A stretch of DNA of 64,000 bases, taken from the NCBI RefSeq assembly GCF_003096355.1, contig NZ_QEKI01000015.1:1-64000 (forward strand), written 5' to 3'. Within the stretch, counting starts at the first letter, position 1. The number at the start of each line of letters is the position of its first letter. Shown in pieces: positions 54,049 to 63,332 of the stretch. The DNA comes from Pontibacter virosus (lineage in GTDB: Bacteria > Bacteroidota > Bacteroidia > Cytophagales > Hymenobacteraceae). Under the pieces are notes generated by a model. The model did not search any database, was not told the origin of the DNA, and worked only from the letters and a program-made list of their open reading frames with translations. Both the position numbers and the translations under genes were made by a program.

Positions 54049-54981
54049 ATGCGACTGAGCTATATTCTGGTACTGTTATTACTTTGGTCTCTAACTTCCT
54101 GTGAAGAGAACTTAACTATCGATATTCCTGCCGGCGAGGAGCAACTGGTGGTGGAAGGGCACATTGAACAGGGGGCTCCACCGGTGTTGGTACTCACACG
54201 CAGCAGACCGGTTTTCGCGGGCTTATCTCCTGCCGATATGGAGGATAGTTTCGTGCACGGGGCACAGGTGGTCGTGTCGAGCGGTGGGGAAAGTTATACC
54301 TTAAAAGAGGTGCCAGCCGCTGCCTTTTGGCCGGAATTGCGGCGGGTGGTTTCAGAGCAGTATGCTATACCTGAAGTGCTACTGACCAGCAAAAGCAATT
54401 TTATTTTCTATGTTTATACCACCGAAGAGCTTCAGGGGGAAGTAGGCAAAAGCTACCAATTGCGGATCAGCCATGAGGGGCGTGTACTGACTTCCTCAAC
54501 GACTATCCCCAACCTGAACCCGTTGCAGGAGCTTTTTCTGCAACCCCACCCCGACCCAAGTCAGGACAGTCTGTTTACGCTCTTTTACCGCTACCAGGAC
54601 CCTGACACGCTGGGAAACAGTGTGCGTTATTTTACAAAGCGTAACAGCGAACCATTCTATCCGGGCTATTTTGCTTCCGTTTTCAACGATGAGCTGATCA
54701 ACGGCGTGCAAAATTTGAGTTTCCCGCTGGACCGAGGCGAACCCCGCGGTCAGGATGTGGATTTAGATACCTATAGTTATTTTGGTAAGGGCGACACCAT
54801 CATAGTGCGCTGGGCAGCGGTTGACATAGAGCATTACCGCTTCTGGTATACCCTGGAAAACGAACGGAACAACAATGGCAGTCCCATCGGCTCACCTAAT
54901 ACCACAAGGTCAAACATCAACGGAGGGTTGGGCGTTTGGGGTGGCTATGGGGTGACTTACCATCGGATTGTGGTGAAGTGA
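54049..54981 (+). CDS. DUF4249-type outer-membrane lipoprotein
   Basis: A 310-residue lipoprotein. Signal MRLSYILVLLLLWSLTSC with the lipidated Cys at about 18, then EENLTIDIPAGEEQLVVEG, a beta-strand start characteristic of DUF4249 proteins, and IEQGAPPVLVLTRSRPVFAG. The end includes DVDLDTYSYFGKGDTIIVRW, YRFWYTLENERNNNGSPIGS and NINGGLGVWGGYGVTYHRIV, which match the family end pattern. It starts 4 bp after the TonB receptor and probably works with it at the cell surface. Its ligand is unknown. Confidence 0.88.
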   Translation: MRLSYILVLLLLWSLTSCEENLTIDIPAGEEQLVVEGHIEQGAPPVLVLTRSRPVFAGLSPADMEDSFVHGAQVVVSSGGESYTLKEVPAAAFWPELRRVVSEQYAIPEVLLTSKSNFIFYVYTTEELQGEVGKSYQLRISHEGRVLTSSTTIPNLNPLQELFLQPHPDPSQDSLFTLFYRYQDPDTLGNSVRYFTKRNSEPFYPGYFASVFNDELINGVQNLSFPLDRGEPRGQDVDLDTYSYFGKGDTIIVRWAAVDIEHYRFWYTLENERNNNGSPIGSPNTTRSNINGGLGVWGGYGVTYHRIVVK

Positions 54982-54984
54982 CGT

Positions 54985-55572
54985 TTAAGCTTTCCCTAAC
55001 AACCTCGCCACATACTTCCCAATAATATCAAACTCCAGGTTAACAGTTGAACCCGGCTTTACCTGATGCAGATTGGTATGCTCGTAGGTATAAGGGATGA
55101 TCGCCACAGAAAAACGGTCTTCTTTTGAGTTGAATACTGTCAAACTGATGCCGTTCACCGTCACAGACCCCTTCTCCACGGTTACGTTGCCTAATGAAGA
55201 ATCGTAGCGGAAAGTAAAAACCCAGCTACCGTTCTGATCTTCCACTGATTCGCATACTGCGACTTGGTCCACGTGACCCTGCACGATGTGTCCGTCGAAG
55301 CGGCCGTTGGCGCTCATGCAGCGCTCCAGGTTTACTTTATCGCCAACCTTCAGGCTGTTCAAATTCGTTTTTTGCAGGGTTTCGTCGATAGCTGTAACGG
55401 TATAGCCGGCATCCGTGATGTTCACTACCGTCAGGCAAATGCCGTTGTGGGCCACACTCTGGTCGATCTGCAGCTCGTGTGTGAAAGAGGCCGACAGCGT
55501 GAAGTGCTTGTTGGTGCCCTCTTCCCGAATGGCCTGCACCTGGCCCATGCCTTCTATTATACCTGTGAACAT
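54985..55572 (-). CDS. ribE: Riboflavin synthase alpha subunit
   Basis: A 195-residue enzyme of two lumazine-binding repeats. It starts MFTGIIEGMGQVQAIREEG as expected, and carries SVAHNGICLTVVNITDAGYT and a second copy GSVTVNGISLTVFNSKEDRF, with RCMSANGRFDGHIVQGHVDQ between. It dismutates two 6,7-dimethyl-8-ribityllumazine molecules to riboflavin. It stands alone between two plus-strand genes; the other rib genes are not near. No FMN riboswitch structure was recognised in the short upstream gap. Confidence 0.94.
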   Translation of the reverse strand: MFTGIIEGMGQVQAIREEGTNKHFTLSASFTHELQIDQSVAHNGICLTVVNITDAGYTVTAIDETLQKTNLNSLKVGDKVNLERCMSANGRFDGHIVQGHVDQVAVCESVEDQNGSWVFTFRYDSSLGNVTVEKGSVTVNGISLTVFNSKEDRFSVAIIPYTYEHTNLHQVKPGSTVNLEFDIIGKYVARLLGKA

Positions 55573-55597
55573 GATTTTCTGATTTGTTAACTGAATA

Positions 55598-55623
55598 CAA
55601 AATTAACCATGATTTCGCTCAAA
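55598..55623 (-). promoter_or_regulatory. Weak candidate promoter of riboflavin synthase
   Basis: On the minus strand TAATTTTG (55605-55598) matches TAnnTTTG, and TTTG (55623-55620) lies 14 bp upstream, shorter than the usual ~17-23 bp. The predicted start would be near 55590, ~18 bp before the ATG at 55572. Confidence 0.3.
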
Positions 55624-55811
55624 TGCACGGTTACGTCCTGTTATTCCGTTTGCAGGGAAGATTAAATTACGATCCGGTTAGGTAACTGTGGGCAGGTATG
55701 CTTATTTTCGCAATACACGAGTTTCAGGCGGAGTTCAGACAAGGTATAGCGGGATCCCTATACCTGAAATTGCTCAGCTTGATTTTTTACATTTTACAAA
55801 TTCAGAGGGAA

Positions 55812-56474
55812 ATGCAGACAGATTTGTACAAGCATAAAGGCATGCGCCGCGCCTTGGTAAAGCAGTTGAGAGACAAAGGCATACGCGATGAACGGGTGTT
55901 GGCTGCAATCGAGACGGTACCCCGGCACTTCTTCTTTGAGAAAGCCTTTCTCGAGCAAGCCTATCAGGACAAAGCCTTCCCGATTGGCGAGGGCCAGACC
56001 ATCTCGCAACCCTATACCGTGGCCTTCCAAACGGAGCTTTTGAGACTGCAGCCAACTGACAAAGTGCTGGAGATCGGAACTGGTTCGGGTTACCAATGCT
56101 GTGTACTGCTGCAGATCACGCCCAAGGTATACACCATCGAATACAATAAGCCGCTCTACGACAAGGCGGTGAAGTTTTTCAGAACCTACGGATTATTTCC
56201 GCATACTTTCCACGGTGATGGATCCCTGGGGCTGCCAGCACACGCGCCTTTTGATAAGATCATCGTAACAGCCGGTGCGCCAGGTATACCGAAAACGTTG
56301 GTAAGTCAGCTGAACATAGGCGGTATACTGGTGATTCCTGTCGGGGGGGAATCAAGTCAGAAGATGCTGCGTATTACGCGCACCAGCGAAAATGAATTTT
56401 CTCAGGAAGCATTCACTGACTTTAAATTCGTGCCATTACTCGGTAAGTCCGGCTGGGACAAGCCTTCTTTTTAA
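55812..56474 (+). CDS. pcm: Protein-L-isoaspartate O-methyltransferase
   Basis: A 220-residue methyltransferase. An open frame begins at 55698, but the family start is ATG 55812, preceded by GAGGGAA at 55805-55811. Key segments: RRALVKQLRDKGIRDERVLA, VPRHFFFEKAFLEQAYQDKA, PIGEGQTISQPYTVAFQTEL, the SAM motif VLEIGTGSGYQCCVL, and FHGDGSLGLPAHAPFDKIIV with TAGAP. It methylates isoaspartyl residues in damaged proteins, starting their repair. The gene stands alone, divergent from riboflavin synthase by 239 bp. Confidence 0.93.
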   Translation: MQTDLYKHKGMRRALVKQLRDKGIRDERVLAAIETVPRHFFFEKAFLEQAYQDKAFPIGEGQTISQPYTVAFQTELLRLQPTDKVLEIGTGSGYQCCVLLQITPKVYTIEYNKPLYDKAVKFFRTYGLFPHTFHGDGSLGLPAHAPFDKIIVTAGAPGIPKTLVSQLNIGGILVIPVGGESSQKMLRITRTSENEFSQEAFTDFKFVPLLGKSGWDKPSF

Positions 56475-56508
56475 GGTATAGCAAACGATCTTAATTTATA
56501 GCCGGCTT

Positions 56509-56537
56509 TTTGTTTGAGCGCCCGTGCCCTATCTTTG
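56509..56537 (+). promoter_or_regulatory. Bacteroidota-type promoter of the thioesterase gene
   Basis: TTTG at 56509-56512, 17 bp, then TATCTTTG at 56530-56537: a full match to TTTG-N17-TAnnTTTG. The start of transcription should be near 56544, 16 bases before the ATG at 56560. This also excludes the in-frame GTG at 56524 as start. Confidence 0.72.
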
Positions 56538-56559
56538 CGGCAGAATTTATAGAACAGAC

Positions 56560-57090
56560 ATGCGTAAACAGAAAAAAGTAAGCGAATCTTACGTCATCAT
56601 GACCGAGCTGGTATTGCCCAACGATACCAATACCTTGCACAACCTGATGGGTGGCAAAATGATGCACTGGATGGACATTGTTTCGGCCATCGCCGCACAG
56701 CGACACTCCAACCGCATTGTGGTAACGGCTTCGGTAGACAACGTGTCTTTTGCTGAAAGCATAAAACTAGGCAACGTGGTAACCCTCGAGGCCAAAGTAA
56801 CCCGCGCTTTCTCTTCTTCTATGGAAGTGCACATCGTGGTGTATGCCGAAGACATTCCGTCAGGAAGAAAAGTGATGTCGAACCAGGCTTTCTTCACGTT
56901 TGTGGCTGTGGACCAATCCGGCAAAGCGATTGATGTGCCTGAGGCTATACCTGAAACAGAAGAAGAAATCAAGCTTTATGACGGTGCCTTGCGTCGTCGT
57001 CAACTGCGCCTTGTGCTGGCGGGCCGTATGAAGCCGAGTGAAGCAAATGAACTGCGCTCTATTTTTGATCTGAAAGAAGGTCAGGAGTAA
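56560..57090 (+). CDS. Acyl-CoA thioesterase (hotdog fold)
   Basis: A 176-residue protein, starting at ATG 56560 downstream of a good promoter. It has the hotdog thioesterase pattern: SYVIMTELVLPNDTNTLHNL with MGGKMMHWMDIVSAIAAQRH, VVTASVDNVSFAESIKLGNV, VTLEAKVTRAFSSSMEVHIV, and MSNQAFFTFVAVD. The Asp in MMHWMD and the Asn before it correspond to the usual active site. It hydrolyses acyl-CoA thioesters; length specificity is unknown. Family length for single-hotdog members is normally 130-170. A small gene of uncertain function follows 15 bp later, possibly in the same transcript. Confidence 0.88.
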   Translation: MRKQKKVSESYVIMTELVLPNDTNTLHNLMGGKMMHWMDIVSAIAAQRHSNRIVVTASVDNVSFAESIKLGNVVTLEAKVTRAFSSSMEVHIVVYAEDIPSGRKVMSNQAFFTFVAVDQSGKAIDVPEAIPETEEEIKLYDGALRRRQLRLVLAGRMKPSEANELRSIFDLKEGQE

Positions 57091-57105
57091 TCTATACCTA
57101 TACAC

Positions 57106-57759
57106 ATGACAGCACTGACGCCTGATCAACTTAACAGTGAGTTCCTCCGACATTTTATGCCGGAAACGCTATACCTGCTCCCCGATGAGCAGGTAGCACA
57201 AGTCAGTGCCCCTGCATCTGTGCCTGCTTCAGAAACTTTGGCTATACCTGTTGTGGAGGAAAAAGCAGTACCAAAGGCTTCGCCTGTTACCCAGGAAGCA
57301 CCTGCAACTTCAACGCCGGTAGCGGCTATTCCTAAATTGCCAAAAATTGAGAAGGCAGAACAGCCAAAGTCCTTTGAGGTGATCGGTGAAAACCGAAAGG
57401 GGCTTGTTGTTTTAGTTACGCTACCTGAACCAGCTTTTAAAGATCTACCTCAGTCTGATTTCCTCATCAAGATTCTGGCTGCGATCGGCTTTGGGCCTGC
57501 CGATGTTGCTTTTGTAAACAATGTGTCGGGTGCCACCACTAAGTTTGAAACGCTCTGCGATACCCTGCAAACCAGCTATATCCTCAGCTTCGCCAGCCGA
57601 CTGGATACCGACCTGCCGCATGATAAGTTCACCCTTTACAATCCGGTGATGGTTGGCAGTGTGCCGGTGGTGTTCTCACAATCCTTGGCTGTACTCGATG
57701 GTGATCAGGAGCAGAAAAAGTTGCTTTGGGGAGCGCTACAACGCGTGTTTAAAAAGTAG
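57106..57759 (+). CDS. Orphan protein with Pro/Ala linker; possible DNA polymerase III psi-like
   Basis: A 217-residue soluble protein. Residues 1-~25 (TPDQLNSEFLRHFMPETLYL) are a short helix. Residues ~28-95 are a Pro/Ala/Val-rich linker. Residues ~98-217 form a compact alpha/beta domain: GLVVLVTLPEPAFKDLPQSD, FLIKILAAIGFGPADVAFVN, ILSFASRLDTDLPHDKFTLY, VPVVFSQSLAVLDGDQEQKK, LLWGALQRVF. The order resembles E. coli HolD (psi): short N-terminal peptide, linker, an LVxV strand, a helix following LPxSD, FS-SLA-L, and the LW--L end. This is my own pattern comparison and needs profile searching. It lies 15 bp after the thioesterase gene. Confidence 0.5.
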   Translation: MTALTPDQLNSEFLRHFMPETLYLLPDEQVAQVSAPASVPASETLAIPVVEEKAVPKASPVTQEAPATSTPVAAIPKLPKIEKAEQPKSFEVIGENRKGLVVLVTLPEPAFKDLPQSDFLIKILAAIGFGPADVAFVNNVSGATTKFETLCDTLQTSYILSFASRLDTDLPHDKFTLYNPVMVGSVPVVFSQSLAVLDGDQEQKKLLWGALQRVFKK

Positions 57760-57936
57760 CTTTGGGATCAAGGATATTCAGGAAGTACGTAATTGTCTGG
57801 TTTTGCATCCTGGAAGTTGCAGAAACAATAAATCTTACCTTTAGGGTATCCGGCGAAAGCTTAAATTGAGTGCACTATACTTTAGCCTGATTTCCGATAA
57901 TCTTATAGAACTGTATTACTCTAGTTTAAAAACAAG

Positions 57937-57965
57937 AAAAGCCCCTCATGTACGGAGGGGCTTTT
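57937..57965. terminator. Bidirectional intrinsic terminator
   Basis: AAAAGCCCCTC (57937-57947), a 7-base loop, GAGGGGCTTTT (57955-57965), an 11-bp perfect stem with A and T flanks. It lies between the plus-strand psi-like gene and the minus-strand TlpA-like gene and can end both. Confidence 0.88.
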
Positions 57966-57990
57966 CTCTTTTTGGAGATTGTGCTATACC

Positions 57991-59100
57991 TTACTGCACA
58001 AGCGAAGCGATTTTAGCTTCCAGTTCTTCGCCTCTTAAACCTTTGGCGATAATCTTTCCTTCTTTATCGAGCAGAATGGTCTGTGGAATAGCGTCCACCT
58101 GGTAAAGCTGTGCTGCAGAGCTTTCCCAGCCTTTCAAGTCCGAAACCTGTGGCCAGGTTAGTTTGTCATCGGCAATTGCCTTCAACCATTTTTCTCTGGA
58201 TTGATCGAGGGATACGCCAAAAATTTCGAAACCCTGGTCTTTGTATTTGTTATACATCTTCACCACGTTCGGGTTTTCCTTGCGACAAGGCGCGCACCAG
58301 CTAGCCCAGAAGTCGATCAGTACATATTTCCCTCTGAGTGAGGACAGGGCTATTTCACCGCCTTCCGGGGTTGGCAAAGTGAAGTCAGGGGCAGCAGAGC
58401 CAATGGCCGTCGTGCGCATGGTGGCAAGGCGGTCCGTCAGCGTTTTCGTATACTTCGATTCCGGTATATGCTGGGTATACAGCGTCAGCATGCTGTCGGC
58501 AAAAGCAAAGTCAAGCTGCGGATTTACCAGGCTCAGCGTACCAAAGGCCGATACAACAGACTCAGGATGCTTGGCAATGAAACTCTTGACATCCTTTTGT
58601 AAGTTCAGATACTGCAGGCGATAACCTTCTGCTTCTTCTGTATTACCTTCTGAGATGGCCCGGTTAAACTGTTCACTCAGCGCCATTTCCTTCTGACGGT
58701 TTTCGTTCACCATCTTGTTGAGCTGCTGGAATAGCTCCGAGTCTTCGGAGTTCTCGAACTTGGCGGTATTGTTCAGGTCACGGGCATCCGCCTCTACCTT
58801 TATGGCTTTGTTTTCCAGCACCATCATCATCGCATTCTGCTGATCAAGGCCAAGGCGATACAGAGTTGGCTCTTTAACCTCCCCCTGAAAAGTAAATGTA
58901 CCATCCTGACTAATATCAGCTGTATCGCGGGCAATGAACTGCTGCTCTCCCAGCTCGAACAGGAAGATCTGACCTGGCGTGGCATTCTGCAACTTGCCTT
59001 CTATGGTATAAGCACTGCCGTTGGTTGCCGTCTTGTTGCCCTGGCAACTGGCCATTAAGGCAGCCGCTGAAGCCAGTACTACATAGTTTCTTAGGTTCAT
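57991..59100 (-). CDS. TlpA-like thiol-disulfide lipoprotein with DUF4369 domain
   Basis: A 369-residue lipoprotein. Signal MNLRNYVVLASAAALMASC gives a lipidated Cys at about 19. Residues ~30-130 are a DUF4369-like beta domain (YTIEGKLQNATPGQIFLFEL, DTADISQDGTFTFQGEVKE). A helical stretch ~140-225 follows, and the thioredoxin/AhpC-TSA domain ~230-369 has APDFTLPTPEGGEIALSSLR, the CxxC in DFWASWCAPCRKENPNVVKM, FGVSLDQSREKWLKAIADDK and VDAIPQTILLDKEGKIIAKG with cis-Pro. It would reduce or exchange disulfides at the periplasmic face. No partner gene is linked. Confidence 0.9.
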   Translation of the reverse strand: MNLRNYVVLASAAALMASCQGNKTATNGSAYTIEGKLQNATPGQIFLFELGEQQFIARDTADISQDGTFTFQGEVKEPTLYRLGLDQQNAMMMVLENKAIKVEADARDLNNTAKFENSEDSELFQQLNKMVNENRQKEMALSEQFNRAISEGNTEEAEGYRLQYLNLQKDVKSFIAKHPESVVSAFGTLSLVNPQLDFAFADSMLTLYTQHIPESKYTKTLTDRLATMRTTAIGSAAPDFTLPTPEGGEIALSSLRGKYVLIDFWASWCAPCRKENPNVVKMYNKYKDQGFEIFGVSLDQSREKWLKAIADDKLTWPQVSDLKGWESSAAQLYQVDAIPQTILLDKEGKIIAKGLRGEELEAKIASLVQ

Positions 59101-59174
59101 GTCTTTTTTAATTTAGATGATCGTATCAAGCAGCGAGACTGAATCACGTCTATTTTGATACGTAAAGCATAAAT

Positions 59175-60632
59175 CTACGCCTTTAACCCTTCTTGCAGAA
59201 ATTTGTTTGCCACCTTCGGGTCTGCTTTGCCTTTGGTCTTCTTCATGATTTCACCCATGAACATACCTATCAGCGATTGCTTGCCAGCTTTGTACTCCTC
59301 CACTTTCTGCGGATTGGCAGCCAGCACTTCAGCAACGATCGTTTTTAGAGAATCCGAATCAGAATCCTGCAGCAGATTCTGCTCTTCGGCCACCTGGTGG
59401 GCAGGTATACCTGGATTTTCCAGCATATAAGGGAAGATCTTCTTGGCAGCTACTGAATGACTTACTTTGTTTTCGTCAACAAGTGAGATGATCTCCGCAA
59501 TGGCGTGCGGCTGCAGCGGGAAGTCCTTAATGTGTAGTTGCAGCTCGTTCAGGAAGGATTTCACCGGACCCGTAACCCAGTTCGCTGCACCTTTGTAGTT
59601 ACTGGTGTGCTTGCAAAGTTCTTCGTAGTACAGCGCGATCTCTTTCGCATCTGTCAATACGCCAGCGTCATATTCAGATAGCCCAAATTCTTCCGTGAAG
59701 CGCTTGTATAGTTCCTGTGGCAGGCTTGGCATGGTTTCTTTGATGCGCTCCAGCCACTCCTGCTCGATTACCAATGGTGGCAGGTCCGGCTCCGGGAAGT
59801 AGCGGTAGTCATTCAAGGTTTCCTTAGAGCGCATGGCCGTAGTGGTGCCGGTGTTGGCGTCGAAGTTGCGGGTTTCAGAATCGATCGTGCCGCCGTTCTC
59901 AATGACCATGATCTGGCGCTCGATTTCGTGCTCGATGGCACGTTGCACGTTGCGGAAGGAGTTCATGTTCTTCACCTCCACCTTGGTGCCCCAAAGCGGA
60001 GAATCCTTCAACATCACCGAAATGTTGGCATCGCAACGAAGCGAGCCTTCTTCCATGTTGCCGTCACAAATTTCCAGGTAGCGCACCAAACGGCGGATTT
60101 CGGTCAGGTAGTTGTAAGCTTCTTCCGAATCACGAATATCCGGCTCCGACACGATCTCAATCAGCGGCACACCGGCACGGTTCAGGTCTATAAGCGTTTC
60201 TGTCTCACCTGCTAAGTGCATGGATTTACCGGCGTCTTCCTCCATGTGAATGCGGGTGATGCCGATGCGCTTGTCCTTGCCTTCGGCGTCCTTCACATCC
60301 AGGTAGCCGGCCGTACAAACAGGCGTTTTGTCCTGTGTGATCTGGTAACCTTTCGGAAGGTCTGGGTAGAAGTAGTTTTTGCGGGCGTAGATGTTGTAGC
60401 GTCTGATCTCGCAGTTGGTTGCCAGACCCATCTTCACAGCCATCTCCACCACAGACTTATTTATGCGTGGCAAAGTGCCCGGGTGCCCCAGTGTGATAAC
60501 GCTCAGGTTGGTATTCGGCATCACGCCATATTCCGTGGAGTCAGACGAATAGGCCTTGCTCTCCGTCAGCAGCTGGGCGTGCACTTCCAGACCGATTATC
60601 GCCTGGTATTTGTCTCTTATTGCTTTATCCAT
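59175..60632 (-). CDS. gatB: Asp/Glu-tRNA amidotransferase subunit B
   Basis: A 485-residue protein, standard length. Recognisable segments are YQAIIGLEVHAQLLTESKAY, LGHPGTLPRINKSVVEMAVK, RIHMEEDAGKSMH, DLNRAGVPLIEIVSEPDIRD, GSLRCDANISVMLK, and TRNFDANTGTTTAMRSKETL with DYRYFPEPDLPPL. The C-terminal GatB/YqeY domain (~335-485) ends GMFMGEIMKKTKGKADPKVA. It converts Glu-tRNA(Gln) or Asp-tRNA(Asn) to the amidated form together with GatA and GatC. It stands alone here, 63 bp downstream of alaS and probably in the same transcript. Confidence 0.95.
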   Translation of the reverse strand: MDKAIRDKYQAIIGLEVHAQLLTESKAYSSDSTEYGVMPNTNLSVITLGHPGTLPRINKSVVEMAVKMGLATNCEIRRYNIYARKNYFYPDLPKGYQITQDKTPVCTAGYLDVKDAEGKDKRIGITRIHMEEDAGKSMHLAGETETLIDLNRAGVPLIEIVSEPDIRDSEEAYNYLTEIRRLVRYLEICDGNMEEGSLRCDANISVMLKDSPLWGTKVEVKNMNSFRNVQRAIEHEIERQIMVIENGGTIDSETRNFDANTGTTTAMRSKETLNDYRYFPEPDLPPLVIEQEWLERIKETMPSLPQELYKRFTEEFGLSEYDAGVLTDAKEIALYYEELCKHTSNYKGAANWVTGPVKSFLNELQLHIKDFPLQPHAIAEIISLVDENKVSHSVAAKKIFPYMLENPGIPAHQVAEEQNLLQDSDSDSLKTIVAEVLAANPQKVEEYKAGKQSLIGMFMGEIMKKTKGKADPKVANKFLQEGLKA

Positions 60633-60695
60633 TTTACAAGTATAAATACTGGAAGTTTCTTAGTTTGACTCTAAGTTGGCTACCGATACTCTATA

Positions 60696-63332
60696 TTAAG
60701 CATTAATCAATGTTTTCACCAGTTCAGCTGCTTTCGCAGGTACAGCCGTCAAGCCGGAAGTGTCTTTACCACCCGCTGTAGCATAGAACGGCTGTCCGCC
60801 ACCGCCGCCTTTGATCTCTTTGGCGAGTTCGCGCACCATTTGGCTCGCGTTCAGTTTCCGGTCCGAAACCAGATTATCTGACAACATCACTGCAATCTGT
60901 GGTTTGCCGTCAATCTCAGCGGCCAGCACCAGCACCAGGTTGTCTACTGCCTGACGCATGTCGAAGGCCAGTTTCTTCAGGTAATCAGCTGTGCTCACGT
61001 CTACTTTCTCCGCCACGAAGTTCACACCGTCGATAGACTGGGCCTTCTGCACCAGACTTTCTTTCAGAGTGGTCAGCTGCTTCAGTTCGAATTGCTCGAG
61101 TTGCTTCTGCAGGGCTTTGTTATCCTCCTGCAGCTTCTGCACGGCACCCGAAATGTTGCTGTGCGTGCCGAGTACTTCGCGCACGGCGTTCAGTTCATTC
61201 AGTTGCTGCTGCATGTATTCCTCAGCCGACGCTGCCGTTGTGGCCTCGATACGACGCACACCAGCGGCTACAGAGCTTTCTGATAGAATCTTGAAATAGC
61301 CAATCTCGCCTGTATTGTGCACGTGTATACCGCCGCAAAGCTCCACCGAATGATCGCGGTCGAAAGCAATCACACGCACAAACTCGCCATATTTTTCACC
61401 GAATAGCGCCATGGCACCCATTTCTTTCGCCTCGGCAATAGGAATGTTGCGCTGTTCTTCCAAAGGTATAGCCTGGCGCACGCGCTGATTCACAATGTTT
61501 TCAACCTCGCGAAGCTGCTCGTCGGTTACTTTGGCGAAGTGCGAGAAGTCGAAACGGAGCACTTTTTCGTTTACTAAAGAGCCTTTTTGCTGTACGTGCT
61601 CACCTAAAACCTTACGTAAAGCAGCGTGCAGTAAGTGCGTAGCCGAGTGGTTTTTACGGATCAGGTTGCGACGCTCAAAGTCTACTTCACTCCTAAATGT
61701 GGCTTCGATGTTCTGTGGCAGCTTAGAAGTGATGTGCAGAATCAGGTCGTTCTCTTTCTTGGTGTCTAGCACCTCTATTTGCTCTGCATTCGAAATCAGG
61801 TAGCCTGTGTCTCCTACCTGTCCGCCGCTCTCGGCATAGAACGGGGTGCGGTCCAACACGATGTGGTACTCGCTTTTGCTCTTGGTTTTCACCTGGCGGT
61901 AGCGCACGATATGCGAATCCGCTACGTCATGCTCGTAACCCAAGAACTCCGTCTCCACATCCGGCTGAATGATCACCCAGTCGCTTTGCTCCTGTGCCGA
62001 AGCGTTGCGGGAGCGGTTCTTCTGTTGCTCCATCTCCACACCAAAGCCAGCTTCGTCCACTTTGAGGCCTTTTTCACGGGCGATCAGGGCGGTCAGGTCC
62101 AGCGGGAATCCGAACGTATCATACAGTTCGAAGGCAGTTTTGCCGTCGATGGTGTTGTTGTTCTCTTTGAATTTAGCTTCCAAAGCGTCCAGACGCTTCA
62201 GGCCGTTTTCCAGCGTACGCAGGAAAGCGTTTTCTTCTTCCTCAATCACACGCTGCACGAAGCTTAGCTGTGCTTTCAGTTCCGGGAATACGTTTTCCAT
62301 CTGGTCCGCCAGTACGGCAGCCAGTTTATACAGGAATGGCTTTTTGAAGTCGAGGAATGTAAAGCTATACCTGACCGCACGGCGCAGGATACGGCGAATC
62401 ACATAGCCCGCCTTATTGTTAGACGGCAGCTGTCCGTCCGAAATCGCAAAAGCAATGGCCCGGATGTGGTCGGCCATGACGCGGATGGCAATGTCTACTT
62501 GCTCGTTTTCTCCATAAACAACACCGGCTTCTTTGGCGATGAACTGGATCAGCGGCTGGAAAACGTCGGTATCGTAGTTAGAACGTTTGCCCTGAATGGC
62601 CATACACAGACGCTCGAAGCCCATACCTGTATCGACGTGCTGCGCAGGCAGTTTTACCAGCGAGCCATCGGCCAGACGGTTGAACTCCATGAATACGTTG
62701 TTCCAGATCTCCACCACCTGCGGATGGTCAGCGTTGACGAGTGTCTTGCCGTCCACCTGTGCACGCTCCTCGTCGGTACGCAAGTCCACGTGAATCTCCG
62801 AGCACGGACCGCAAGGACCAGTGTCGCCCATCTCCCAGAAGTTGTCCTTCTTGTTGCCCATCAGAATGCGGTCTTCCGCAATCATAGACTTCCAGATATC
62901 AAAAGCTTCCTGGTCCATCGGCAGGTTCTCGGAGTCATCACCCTGGAAAACCGACACATACAGTCTATCTTTCGGCAGTTGGTATACCTCTGTCAAAAGT
63001 TCCCAGGACCAGGCCAGCGCCTCTTTCTTGAAATAGTCGCCGAAAGACCAGTTGCCCAGCATCTCGAACATCGTATGGTGATAGGTGTCGTAACCTACTT
63101 CTTCCAAGTCGTTGTGCTTGCCCGATACGCGAAGACATTTCTGGGTGTCGGCAATGCGCTTGGATGGGGCGGGTTTGTTGCCCAGGAAGTAGTCCTTGAA
63201 GGGCGCCATACCTGAGTTGATAAACATCAGGGTGGGGTCATCTTTCACCACAAGGGGTGCTGACGGCACGATCTGATGCTGCCGTTGCGCAAAGAAGTCA
63301 AGAAACTTTTGTCTAATTTCAGCTGAGTTCAT
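60696..63332 (-). CDS. alaS: Alanyl-tRNA synthetase
   Basis: An 878-residue class II synthetase of normal length. The catalytic domain starts MNSAEIRQKFLDFFAQRQHQ, with NSGMAPFKDYFLG and DTGPCGPCSEIHVD. The editing domain has the Zn-binding HxxxH in KNHSATHLLHAALRKVL (near residue 562) and CGGIHVHNTGEIG (near 665). The C-terminal domain ends GGGGGQPFYATAGGKD and AAELVKTLINA. It charges tRNA(Ala). The 203-bp gap upstream probably holds its promoter and the divergent promoter of the MerR gene. Confidence 0.97.
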   Translation of the reverse strand: MNSAEIRQKFLDFFAQRQHQIVPSAPLVVKDDPTLMFINSGMAPFKDYFLGNKPAPSKRIADTQKCLRVSGKHNDLEEVGYDTYHHTMFEMLGNWSFGDYFKKEALAWSWELLTEVYQLPKDRLYVSVFQGDDSENLPMDQEAFDIWKSMIAEDRILMGNKKDNFWEMGDTGPCGPCSEIHVDLRTDEERAQVDGKTLVNADHPQVVEIWNNVFMEFNRLADGSLVKLPAQHVDTGMGFERLCMAIQGKRSNYDTDVFQPLIQFIAKEAGVVYGENEQVDIAIRVMADHIRAIAFAISDGQLPSNNKAGYVIRRILRRAVRYSFTFLDFKKPFLYKLAAVLADQMENVFPELKAQLSFVQRVIEEEENAFLRTLENGLKRLDALEAKFKENNNTIDGKTAFELYDTFGFPLDLTALIAREKGLKVDEAGFGVEMEQQKNRSRNASAQEQSDWVIIQPDVETEFLGYEHDVADSHIVRYRQVKTKSKSEYHIVLDRTPFYAESGGQVGDTGYLISNAEQIEVLDTKKENDLILHITSKLPQNIEATFRSEVDFERRNLIRKNHSATHLLHAALRKVLGEHVQQKGSLVNEKVLRFDFSHFAKVTDEQLREVENIVNQRVRQAIPLEEQRNIPIAEAKEMGAMALFGEKYGEFVRVIAFDRDHSVELCGGIHVHNTGEIGYFKILSESSVAAGVRRIEATTAASAEEYMQQQLNELNAVREVLGTHSNISGAVQKLQEDNKALQKQLEQFELKQLTTLKESLVQKAQSIDGVNFVAEKVDVSTADYLKKLAFDMRQAVDNLVLVLAAEIDGKPQIAVMLSDNLVSDRKLNASQMVRELAKEIKGGGGGQPFYATAGGKDTSGLTAVPAKAAELVKTLINA

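Noticed and set aside
55573-55811. FMN riboswitch upstream of riboflavin synthase
   Set aside because: The gap is short and I saw none of the conserved RFN element segments.
59122-59162. 8-bp inverted repeat CGTATCAA/TTGATACG upstream of the TlpA-like gene
   Set aside because: Short arms with a 25-base loop and no T-tract; could be an operator, but chance is equally likely.
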